A program made the translations under genes and the position numbers. 8,615 nt of DNA from S34-282 sp034422075 (GTDB taxonomy: Bacteria > Chloroflexota > Dehalococcoidia > Lucifugimonadales > Australimonadaceae), in the NCBI GenBank assembly GCA_034422075.1, contig DAOUJX010000014.1, positions 1 to 8,615 on the forward strand, written 5' to 3'. The notes below the pieces were generated by a model. That model saw only the letters and a list, made by a program, of their open reading frames with translations, was not told the origin of the DNA and made no database searches. This document shows, one piece after another, positions 1 to 5,519 of the stretch; positions within the stretch are counted from its first letter, which is position 1; each line of letters starts with the position of its first letter.

Positions 1-179
1 GAAGAAAAGTAGGCATGGTAGCCGTTGACGGGCCGCAGCTCGAACGGCAACTGGTCTTCAGCGGCCTTCGTCTCTTGAATGCACAGGATATCGGGCTGGT
101 CTTGCGCGACCCAGTCCAAGAAAAGGCCCTTGCGGTGGACGGCGCGAAGTCCATTGACGTTCCAGGAGACAAGCCGCAT
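1..179 (-). CDS. xth: Exodeoxyribonuclease III (N-terminal part, runs off the window)
   Basis: This is a partial gene: about 59 N-terminal residues are visible and the rest lies beyond position 1. The protein starts MRLVSWNVNGLRAV, the classical first strand of exonuclease III/AP endonuclease. Asn7 and Glu36 (in CIQETK) sit where the family has its metal- and phosphate-binding residues. The family removes abasic sites and 3' blocking groups in base-excision repair. The start is the ATG at 179-177; another ATG at 187 is out of frame. I see no Shine-Dalgarno sequence. A TATCCT (193-188) ends 8 nt before the ATG, so a leaderless or very short-leader transcript is possible but unproven. The gene diverges from dapA across about 94 bp. 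The family call is firm; xth versus exoA naming is a convention. Confidence 0.9.
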   Translation of the reverse strand, partial: MRLVSWNVNGLRAVHRKGLFLDWVAQDQPDILCIQETKAAEDQLPFELRPVNGYHAYFS

Positions 180-214
180 AGAGTCATAGGATAGCGCGCC
201 GGAGCAACATTGGC

Positions 215-244
215 TTGCGCGACGGCGCAGCGCGGGGCTACAGT
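215..244 (+). promoter_or_regulatory. Weak candidate promoter for dapA
   Basis: TTGCGC (215-220) and TACAGT (239-244) are separated by 18 nt, with the dapA start 29 nt further on. The -10 matches four of six consensus bases and the -35 only three, so this is a placement guess within the short xth-dapA divergent region and not a confident promoter. Confidence 0.22.
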
Positions 245-261
245 ATCGGCAGTCAGCGGCC

Positions 262-267
262 AGGAGG
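262..267 (+). promoter_or_regulatory. Ribosome binding site that decides the dapA start
   Basis: AGGAGG lies 6 nt before the ATG at 274 but only 3 nt before the adjacent in-frame GTG at 271. The spacing favours the ATG. Confidence 0.8.
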
Positions 268-273
268 AGCGTG

Positions 274-1179
274 ATGGCTGAATTCGGCAGGCTGCTCACG
301 GCCATGGTCACTCCGTTCGACGAGGACGGCGAGGTCGACTATCCGCAGGCGCGGAGGCTCGCCAAGGCGCTTGTCGCCTCCGGGTCGGAAGGCCTCATCG
401 TCACGGGCACAACCGGCGAGAATCCGACGCTCTTCCCTGAAGAGAACGTCCGCCTATGGAGCGAAGTGAAGGAGGCGGTCGGTGACACCGCGTCAATCGT
501 CGCCGGTTCCGGCACGAACTCAACCGGCGAGACGGTCCATCTGTCGAAGGAGGCGGAGCGCGCGGGCGCGGACGGGTTGCTGATAGTCATGCCCTACTAC
601 AACAAGCCGACCCAAGAGGGCATCTTCCGACACGTCAAGGCGATATCGGAGAGCTCGCCACTGCCGCTGATCCCGTACAACGTTCCGAGCCGCACCATCA
701 CCAACATGTCGGCCGAGACGTGCCTACGTGTCGCCGAATTGCCAAACGTCTGCGGCGTGAAGGAGGCGTCTGGCGACTTGGCGCAAGTAGGCGAAATCAT
801 CGACCACGCTCCGGATGGTTTCCGTGTCTGGAGCGGAAACGACGCCGACACCTTCCACATCGTGGCGATGGGAGGCCACGGGGTCATCAGCGTATCGGCA
901 CACCTCATCGGCTTGCAGATACGGCAGATGATTCAGGACATCCTTGAAGGCGATCTACGCGCCGCCGCTGCGGAGCACCTCAAGCAGCTGCCCTTGAGCA
1001 AGAACCTGTTCGTAGTCGGCAATCCGATGCCCGTGAAGTACTGTCTGAACAAGGCGGGGTTCAACGTCGGGGCGCCGCGTCTACCGCTTACCGAACCGGA
1101 CGAGAAGACGGCCAAGCTGCTGGACGAGACGCTGGCGCTGTACGACATCGACTTGTCCATCGAAGCCCCGGCGGTGTGA
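274..1179 (+). CDS. dapA: 4-hydroxy-tetrahydrodipicolinate synthase (DapA)
   Basis: This 301-residue cytoplasmic aldolase-family (TIM-barrel) enzyme condenses pyruvate with aspartate semialdehyde in the first committed step of the diaminopimelate/lysine pathway. All the diagnostic sites are visible: GTTGE at residues 45-49 (carboxylate and proton-relay threonines), YYNKP at 108-112, YNVPSRT with the catalytic tyrosine at 135, and the Schiff-base lysine at 163 in GVKEASGD. The length is normal for the family (about 290-300). The start is the ATG chosen by the AGGAGG at 262-267. Its TGA overlaps the GTG of the downstream EEP-family gene by 4 nt, implying translational coupling. Some DapA-like proteins are N-acetylneuraminate lyases or 2-keto-3-deoxy-sugar aldolases. 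The complete GTTGE/YNVPSRT set argues for DapA, but no other lysine gene is nearby to confirm it. Confidence 0.9.
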   Translation: MAEFGRLLTAMVTPFDEDGEVDYPQARRLAKALVASGSEGLIVTGTTGENPTLFPEENVRLWSEVKEAVGDTASIVAGSGTNSTGETVHLSKEAERAGADGLLIVMPYYNKPTQEGIFRHVKAISESSPLPLIPYNVPSRTITNMSAETCLRVAELPNVCGVKEASGDLAQVGEIIDHAPDGFRVWSGNDADTFHIVAMGGHGVISVSAHLIGLQIRQMIQDILEGDLRAAAAEHLKQLPLSKNLFVVGNPMPVKYCLNKAGFNVGAPRLPLTEPDEKTAKLLDETLALYDIDLSIEAPAV

Positions 1180-1928
1180 CGCGCCTTATCGCGTGGAACA
1201 TTCGAGCTGGAGGCGGGAGGCGTATCGACGCCATCGCCGAGAACATCGCGCGCTGGAAGGCGGATGTCGTCGCCCTATGTGAGTTTCGCGCAACGCCACC
1301 AAGCATGCGCTTGGCTGAGACGTTGGCTGAGCAAGGCCTGCCTTACCAACTGACCACCGCTGACCCGCGCCGTGCCGCACTCAACCGGCTGTTGGTGGCG
1401 TCACGCTGGCCGGTATCGCGCTTGCGGCTGGCAGCGACGCCCGAGCCGTCTTCGAACTGGTTGCCGGTGCGCGTGCTGGCGCCCGAACCCCTTACCGTCG
1501 GCGCGCTCCACATCCCGATGGCCTCGTTCTCCGGCGGGGCAAAGTACGCCTTCCACGACGCGGTGCTGCGCATCGTCAGGCGATGGCGGCGCGGGCCGGC
1601 GCTGATTTGCGGCGATACGAATTCGGGGCGCATCGGCATCGACGAGGAATCGCCTGTATTCAACGCGCGAACGGACGGCTGGATGGCGGCAATGGAGTGC
1701 GCCGGCTGGCATGATGCGTGGCGCAGGCTGCGCGGCGATGAGCGCGTCTACACATGGTACTCGCCCAACGCAGGCAACGGCTTCCGGCTCGACCAAGCCT
1801 TCGTGAACCGCGCCTTGCTGCCGCGTTTGCTCGACGCGCGCTACGAATGGGGCGTGGACGGCAGCACGCGGCGCAGCTCAGTAAGCGACCACGCCGCGCT
1901 CATTCTCGACCTTGGCGACAGCGGCTAA
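1176..1928 (+). CDS. Endonuclease/exonuclease/phosphatase (EEP) family protein
   Basis: This is a 250-residue single-domain protein of the DNase I/exonuclease III-like metal-dependent phosphoesterase fold. The active-site series is complete and in order: Asn8 (AWNIRAGG), Glu36 (ALCEFR), His112 (LHIP), Asp147 and Asn149 (GDTN), Asp206 (FRLDQAF) and the terminal Ser237-Asp238-His239 (SDH). It therefore probably hydrolyses a phosphodiester, but the substrate (nucleic acid, lipid or nucleotide) cannot be read from the sequence. There is no signal peptide or membrane segment, so it is likely cytoplasmic. Translation starts at the GTG that shares bases with the dapA stop (GTGA) and has no clear Shine-Dalgarno of its own, which points to coupling with dapA. 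The 3' end overlaps the convergent small membrane-protein gene by 4 bp. It is not a copy of the xth product at the left edge; only the motifs are shared. Confidence 0.82.
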   Translation: MTRLIAWNIRAGGGRRIDAIAENIARWKADVVALCEFRATPPSMRLAETLAEQGLPYQLTTADPRRAALNRLLVASRWPVSRLRLAATPEPSSNWLPVRVLAPEPLTVGALHIPMASFSGGAKYAFHDAVLRIVRRWRRGPALICGDTNSGRIGIDEESPVFNARTDGWMAAMECAGWHDAWRRLRGDERVYTWYSPNAGNGFRLDQAFVNRALLPRLLDARYEWGVDGSTRRSSVSDHAALILDLGDSG

Positions 1929-2227
1929 GCGAGGCGCGCAAGCAGCAGCCCGAGTGCAACCACACCATAGGAGACGATGGCACCGGTCAGAAACTCGGAG
2001 CCCCCTGCCCTGCGGAGTGCGCCGCGGCCAAGCAGCGTCGTCGCGGTGGCGGCAATCGCGCCGACAGCAGCAAGTGCCACACCGAGCACTGCGCCGCCTA
2101 CCACAGTGAGTGTGCGGTTGAGCGCAGTCACATCCGTCGCTAGGAGCGTAACCACAAAGCCGGCCACCGCCGCAGGTGGAACCGTCAGAAGCAGCCACAG
2201 CGCAAAGCGCCGAAGAACGCTGACCAT
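1925..2227 (-). CDS. Small three-helix membrane protein, function unknown
   Basis: This is a 100-residue very hydrophobic protein that I do not recognise. Three likely transmembrane segments are visible at about residues 8-30, 40-65 and 79-98. The N-terminus is MVSVLRRFALW, and a short basic loop (GRGALRRAGG) lies before the third helix. The ATG at 2227 lies 16 nt after the pnp stop, so the gene is probably the last of an rpsO-pnp-orfX transcript. I see no strong Shine-Dalgarno. The reading frame stays open upstream through pnp, but that extension is low-complexity antisense-frame sequence, so the start just after pnp is preferred. Its stop codon overlaps that of the convergent EEP gene (1925-1928). 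The hydrophobic pattern and gene spacing support a real gene, but no function can be offered. Confidence 0.6.
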   Translation of the reverse strand: MVSVLRRFALWLLLTVPPAAVAGFVVTLLATDVTALNRTLTVVGGAVLGVALAAVGAIAATATTLLGRGALRRAGGSEFLTGAIVSYGVVALGLLLARLA

Positions 2228-2243
2228 GGATGCCGCAGCACGC

Positions 2244-4478
2244 CTAGTAGCGGTCGCGCCTGGGGCCGCGCTCGCCTCGGTCGCGGTTCCTGTCGCGCGG
2301 GCCCCGGTCATTCCGGTCGCCACGCGGGCCGCGGTCCCGCCTGTCACCGTTGCCTCGCTCGGGTGGTCCCCGCCGCTCGCGCTCAACCGGGCGATAGTCG
2401 TCGCCCTCGAGCACGGCGCGGCGCGAGAGGTTGACGCGCCCCATCCTATCGATCTCCGTGACCATCACCGTCATCTCATCGCCAATGGTGACAGCAGCTT
2501 CAACACTGGGGACGCGCTCGGAGGAAATCTCGCTGATGTGAACGAGGCCGTCCTTGCCCGGGAGGATCTCGACGAAGGCGCCGAAGTTCATGATGCGCGT
2601 GACGGGCCCGGTGTAGACCTCCCCAACCTGCACCTCCTTGGTCAGACCCTCGATCATGGTGATGGCCTTAGCCGCCGCCGCTTCGTCCATGGACCCGATG
2701 GTCACCGTGCCGTCGTTGTCGATGTCAACGGACGCGCCGCTCTCTTCGGTGATGCTGCGAATCGTCTTGCCGCCGGGCCCAATCACCGCACCAATCTTGT
2801 CCACGGGGATGCTGATGCGGACCATGCGCGGTGCATAGGCACTCAGCTCCTCGCGCGGCTCGGCAAGCGTGCCAAGCATATGGTGGAGGATGAACGCCCT
2901 GCCCTCCTTAGCCTGATGCAACGCCGTGCGCATGATTTCAGGCGTTAGGCCAGAGACCTTGATGTCCATCTGCAGAGCGGTGATGCCCTCCGGCGTGCCG
3001 GCTACCTTGAAGTCCATGTCGCCCATGAAGTCCTCGACGCCCTGGATGTCGGTCAGGATGGCGAACCTGCCGTCATCGTCGGTGATGAGCCCCATCGCGA
3101 CGCCGGAGACGGGTGCTTTGATAGGCACACCAGCATCCATGAGCGAGAGCGTGCTGCCGCACACGGATCCCATAGAGGTACTGCCGTTGGAGCCGAGCGC
3201 TTCGGAAACGAGCCGGAGCGCGTAGGGGAATTCGACCTCGTCGGGGATGACAGGCGTCAGGGCGCGCTCTGCAAGAGCGCCATGGCCGATTTCGCGACGC
3301 CCCGTGCCGATGCGCCGCACCTCGCCGGTGGAGAACGGCGGGAAGTTGTAGTGGTGGATGTAGCGCTTGCGGTCATCCGGGCTGAGGCTGTCAAGCCGCT
3401 GCTCCATTGACATCGGGCCGAGGGTCGTCAGCGTAAGGATCTGCGTCTCGCCGCGCTGGAAGAGGGCTGATCCGTGCGTGCGCGGGATAAGACCGACCAT
3501 GCTGGAGAGCGGGCGCACCTCCGTCAGGTCGCGCCCGTCCGGGCGGCGGCCTGCGTCCAATATCTTGGCGCGAACGACCTTCTTGACAACGTTGTCGAAA
3601 GCCTTGGTGACACGTTCGGTGCCGTACTGCTCCCCAAGCTGAGCAGTGGCCTCCGCTTCCGCAGCTGACAGGGCGCCAGAACGCTCGCCGCGCGCTTCAC
3701 CCTTGTCGATGACGGCCTCGACCTTCGCCTTAGCGAGATCAGCAACGGCTTGGTTCAGCGCCTCTTCGTCGTCGGGCGCGGGCTTGAGCCAGTCAGTGCG
3801 CTTCGCCTTGCCGAAGTCTGAGACCATGCGGTCCTGCAGTTCAACCACGGCGACATTGGCCTCCTGGCCGATGCGCAGCGCCTCGAGGACGTCCTGCTCA
3901 CTGACCTCGTTGGCGCCCGCCTCGACCATAATCATGGCCTTGCGCGAGCCGGAGACTGTCAGGTCGAGGTCGCTGTCAACGAGTTGCTGGTAGGTGGGGT
4001 TGACGACGAATTCACCGTTGACGCGGCCCACCCGGGTGCCGGCGATTGGGCCGTCGAACGGAATCTGGGAAACAGAGAGGGCAGCGGATGCGCCGATGAT
4101 GGAGAGAACCTCCGGCGCATTCTCGCCGTCGACCGAGAGAACGGTTGAGATGATTTGAATGTCGTTGCGAATGCCCTTGGGGAACCGCGGGCGTATCGTC
4201 CGGTCCGTCAAGCGGCCAGCGAGGACGGCCTCGGTCGTCGGCCTGCCCTCGCGCCTGAAGAAGGAGCCCGGGATGCGCCCAGCGGCGTACAGGCGCTCTT
4301 CGTAGTCAACCGTGAGGGGCAGGAAGTCTATGCCCTCACGGACGCCGCCCGCGACAGCGGTGACGAGAACGACGGTGTCGCCGTAGCGTACGAGGACTGA
4401 GCCGCTGGCCTGTTGGGCCAGTTGCCCGGCCTCGATTGTAAGGAGGCGGCCCCCAACTTCGAGTTCGTATCGATGCAT
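2244..4478 (-). CDS. pnp: Polyribonucleotide nucleotidyltransferase (PNPase)
   Basis: This 744-residue phosphorolytic 3'-5' exoribonuclease is a trimeric core component of bacterial RNA decay. Domain order is canonical. RNase PH-like domain 1 covers about residues 5-215 (FFRREGRPT at 73-81). A helical linker follows to about 310. RNase PH-like domain 2 covers about 312-545, with the phosphate-binding loop NGSTSMGSVCG at 431-441 and the catalytic stretch FKVAGTPEG...QMDIK at 490-507. A KH domain lies at about 554-612 (GPGG at 567-570), an S1 domain at about 618-688 (NFGAFVEILPGKDGLVHISE), and then a roughly 50-residue Arg/Asp/Gly-rich tail from about 695. The chosen start is the ATG at 4478, 11 nt from GAGGAG (4495-4490). 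A GTG 12 nt upstream overlaps that Shine-Dalgarno and is unlikely. The gene follows rpsO by 69 nt, the classic order, and precedes the small membrane-protein gene. Confidence 0.97.
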   Translation of the reverse strand: MHRYELEVGGRLLTIEAGQLAQQASGSVLVRYGDTVVLVTAVAGGVREGIDFLPLTVDYEERLYAAGRIPGSFFRREGRPTTEAVLAGRLTDRTIRPRFPKGIRNDIQIISTVLSVDGENAPEVLSIIGASAALSVSQIPFDGPIAGTRVGRVNGEFVVNPTYQQLVDSDLDLTVSGSRKAMIMVEAGANEVSEQDVLEALRIGQEANVAVVELQDRMVSDFGKAKRTDWLKPAPDDEEALNQAVADLAKAKVEAVIDKGEARGERSGALSAAEAEATAQLGEQYGTERVTKAFDNVVKKVVRAKILDAGRRPDGRDLTEVRPLSSMVGLIPRTHGSALFQRGETQILTLTTLGPMSMEQRLDSLSPDDRKRYIHHYNFPPFSTGEVRRIGTGRREIGHGALAERALTPVIPDEVEFPYALRLVSEALGSNGSTSMGSVCGSTLSLMDAGVPIKAPVSGVAMGLITDDDGRFAILTDIQGVEDFMGDMDFKVAGTPEGITALQMDIKVSGLTPEIMRTALHQAKEGRAFILHHMLGTLAEPREELSAYAPRMVRISIPVDKIGAVIGPGGKTIRSITEESGASVDIDNDGTVTIGSMDEAAAAKAITMIEGLTKEVQVGEVYTGPVTRIMNFGAFVEILPGKDGLVHISEISSERVPSVEAAVTIGDEMTVMVTEIDRMGRVNLSRRAVLEGDDYRPVERERRGPPERGNGDRRDRGPRGDRNDRGPRDRNRDRGERGPRRDRY

Positions 4479-4489
4479 AACGTGAATCA

Positions 4490-4495
4490 CTCCTC
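4490..4495 (-). promoter_or_regulatory. Ribosome binding site of pnp
   Basis: GAGGAG on the minus strand sits 11 nt before the pnp ATG. It overlaps the competing GTG at 4490, which argues against that GTG as the start. Confidence 0.6.
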
Positions 4496-4541
4496 GTGGT
4501 ATTGAGGAGAGAGCAGGGACGCTGGGAGCTGCTGCGGGAAA

Positions 4542-4555
4542 GCCGCTTTAGCGGC
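4542..4555 (-). other. Hairpin enclosing the rpsO stop codon
   Basis: GCCGC and GCGGC form a perfect 5-bp stem around a 4-nt loop that contains the rpsO TAA (4550-4548). No T-run follows, so it is unlikely to be a strong intrinsic terminator. It could be a processing or stability element in the rpsO-pnp intergenic region, where other bacteria carry RNase III or attenuator structures. The stem is short, so its function is uncertain. Confidence 0.4.
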
Positions 4556-4814
4556 GGAGGCCAAGCCTGCCGATGAGCTCTCGGTAGCGGCTGACGCTTT
4601 GGCCGGCCAGGTAACGCAAGAGTCGGCGTCGCTTGCCCACGAGCATAAGCAGACCACGCCGTGTGGCATGGTCCTTATGGTGCTTACGGAGGTGGTCCGT
4701 TAGCCCTCTGATCCGCTCAGTCAGCAGCGCAACCTGCACTTCGGTCGAACCGGTGTCATCCTTCTTGTGTTGATGCTCACCGATGATGCGCTGCTTGTCT
4801 TCCGTACTCAGCAT
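4548..4814 (-). CDS. rpsO: 30S ribosomal protein S15
   Basis: This 88-residue protein is almost exactly the usual S15 length (89). The family signature runs through residues about 21-68: TGSTEVQVALLTERI, then LRKHHKDHATRRGLL and LVGKRRRLLRYL, the helices that bind the 16S rRNA three-way junction. S15 is a primary assembly protein of the small-subunit platform. The start is the ATG at 4814. The leader is purine-rich with only a weak Shine-Dalgarno core (GGA, 8 nt before the ATG). It is the first gene of the rpsO-pnp unit. A TATAAT element 54 nt upstream is the best promoter candidate. Autogenous control by S15 is known in several bacteria, but I cannot identify the leader fold here. Confidence 0.97.
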   Translation of the reverse strand: MLSTEDKQRIIGEHQHKKDDTGSTEVQVALLTERIRGLTDHLRKHHKDHATRRGLLMLVGKRRRLLRYLAGQSVSRYRELIGRLGLRR

Positions 4815-4861
4815 GGAGCGGGTCCGTCTTCTCTCTTCTTTCCACTTTCTTGGTTTTGTTC

Positions 4862-5098
4862 AGGGGCATTATACATGACGAGCAGCCGGAGAGGGAACTC
4901 GGGTTTGAACCGCGCGCTAGGCGAAACGGCCGCCGGGCATGGCGCGTGCAATGGTTGACATCCCCTTGGCGCAAGCGACATCTTTCAGCGCTCTGGCGAA
5001 GGGGCGTGCGTCGTGCTCGTCAAGAGCAGCACTTGGGTACTCGACCATTGCCTTCCCGCGTTCGAGGAAGTCGCAACATCGGATCGCCTGAGGCTCAT
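4862..5098 (-). pseudogene. Degraded HigA-like addiction-module antidote
   Basis: No intact frame exists, but minus-strand translation gives a recognisable antitoxin of the putative addiction-module antidote family (HTH proteins paired with RelE/ParE-like killers). A start ATG at 5098 overlaps the toxin stop as ATGA and reads MSLRRSDVA. After a frameshift near 5070, the protein continues FLERGKAMVEY...AALDEHDARPFARAL then KDVACAKGMSTIARA, matching from memory the family's FLxxxxAxxEYLxAALEEGD...ALxDIARAKGMxxIAR block without gaps. The frame then stops at TAG 4919-4917. Fragments resembling the family C-terminus (GSNPS, and PEF...LLVM) appear in the two other frames down to about 4862. At least two frameshifts and a short deletion are needed. 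The product would have repressed its own operon and neutralised the toxin. The family call rests on remembered consensus. Confidence 0.72.
4868..4897 (-). promoter_or_regulatory. Candidate rpsO-pnp promoter
   Basis: A perfect TATAAT lies at 4873-4868 on the minus strand, 54 nt before the rpsO ATG. The only -35 candidate is TTCCCT (4897-4892) at 18-nt spacing, which is poor. The -10 sits inside the 3' remnant of the degraded antitoxin gene. Confidence 0.45.
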
Positions 5099-5426
5099 TG
5101 CGCCTCCCCAGAAGGTCCGCCAACTATCCTGCATGCACGGGCGATGTCCCGTCGTTGGTTCGACTTCCTCTCACCGCGCGTTGGCACCACGACCGCATGT
5201 CGCCGAGTGGTATTGTGCGCCCCGTAGGCCTGGTCGGTGTGGATTCGTGGCTCAGCTGCTCCGTTGCCTTTCGACCTGCGGTCGTCGAGTTAGCCATCCT
5301 CGATGCGTTCGAGCCTGAGCCGGATGGGCGCTCGCGCCGGTGAAGGTCTCGGGGGCTCGCAGGCCAGGCCCCGAAGTCCTCGGTATAGGCGACCTCAATT
5401 GCAGCAATGCCTTGTGCATGGGGCAT
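5095..5426 (-). pseudogene. Degraded RelE/HigB-like addiction-module killer protein
   Basis: The remnant begins at or near the ATG at 5426. Homology starts with IEVAYTEDFGAW (from 5399), which resembles the N-terminus of RelE/HigB-type killer proteins. A frameshift near 5326 moves to the frame reading IRLRLERIEDG, then a TAA at 5292-5290. The same frame runs on to the stop at 5097-5095 and keeps AEPRIHTDQAYG (family: SELRIHxGPGYR), AVVV, and KSNQRRDIARACRIV (family: DKSTQxxDIxxAKxI). Apart from one frameshift and one nonsense codon the remnant is full length, so inactivation looks fairly recent. Intact relatives are mRNA-cleaving toxins. The ATGA overlap with the antidote remnant and the toxin-first order fit this family. 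The identification is from remembered consensus; I could not search. Confidence 0.75.
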
Positions 5427-5453
5427 TCCTCAAGTGCGTGAGCAAACCGCCTT

Positions 5454-5487
5454 CACCACCTGCTGCCTTTAGCGGCAGCAGGTGGTG
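5454..5487. repeat. Perfect 14-bp inverted repeat upstream of the hydrolase gene
   Basis: CACCACCTGCTGCC (5454-5467) and its exact reverse complement (5474-5487) are separated by TTTAGC. Neither strand follows with a T-run, so it is not a classical terminator. It lies between the divergent toxin remnant (start near 5426 or 5402) and the hydrolase gene (ATG 5520). The right arm contains AGGTGG, 4 nt before an in-frame ATG at 5490. It could be an operator, an RNA hairpin gating translation, or a remnant of a small repeat element. Confidence 0.8.
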
Positions 5488-5507
5488 TTATGGTGCGCTC
5501 AATCCAC

Positions 5508-5514
5508 AAGGGGG
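5508..5514 (+). promoter_or_regulatory. Ribosome binding site that decides the hydrolase start
   Basis: AAGGGGG lies 5 nt before the ATG at 5520. The in-frame ATG at 5490 has only AGGTGG at 4-nt spacing, buried in the hairpin stem, so 5520 is preferred. Confidence 0.55.
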
Positions 5515-5519
5515 CCGGT

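Noticed and set aside
1977..2948. 323-codon open frame on the plus strand
   Set aside because: It lies antisense to the pnp KH/S1/tail region and the small membrane-protein gene. Its composition (Ala/Val/His/Asp-rich, no motif) is what the GC-rich antisense frame would give, whereas the minus-strand PNPase match is unambiguous.
4895..4915. tRNA-like T-arm on the minus strand (GGTTCAAACCC)
   Set aside because: The loop resembles a T-loop, but the 5-bp stem has a mismatch. No complementary acceptor strand occurs about 70 nt upstream, and no anticodon arm can be built. The bases are explained as the antitoxin remnant.
4850..5343. Plus-strand open frames across the region upstream of the hydrolase
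   Set aside because: They show no recognisable motif and no ribosome binding site. They are antisense to the toxin-antitoxin remnants, which give coherent family motifs on the minus strand.
4546..5476. Shared 10-mer CTTTAGCGGC in the rpsO hairpin (4546-4555) and the hydrolase-leader hairpin (5467-5476)
   Set aside because: The match is short and the arms otherwise differ, so it could arise by chance in two GC-rich palindromes. It is too weak to call a repeat family.
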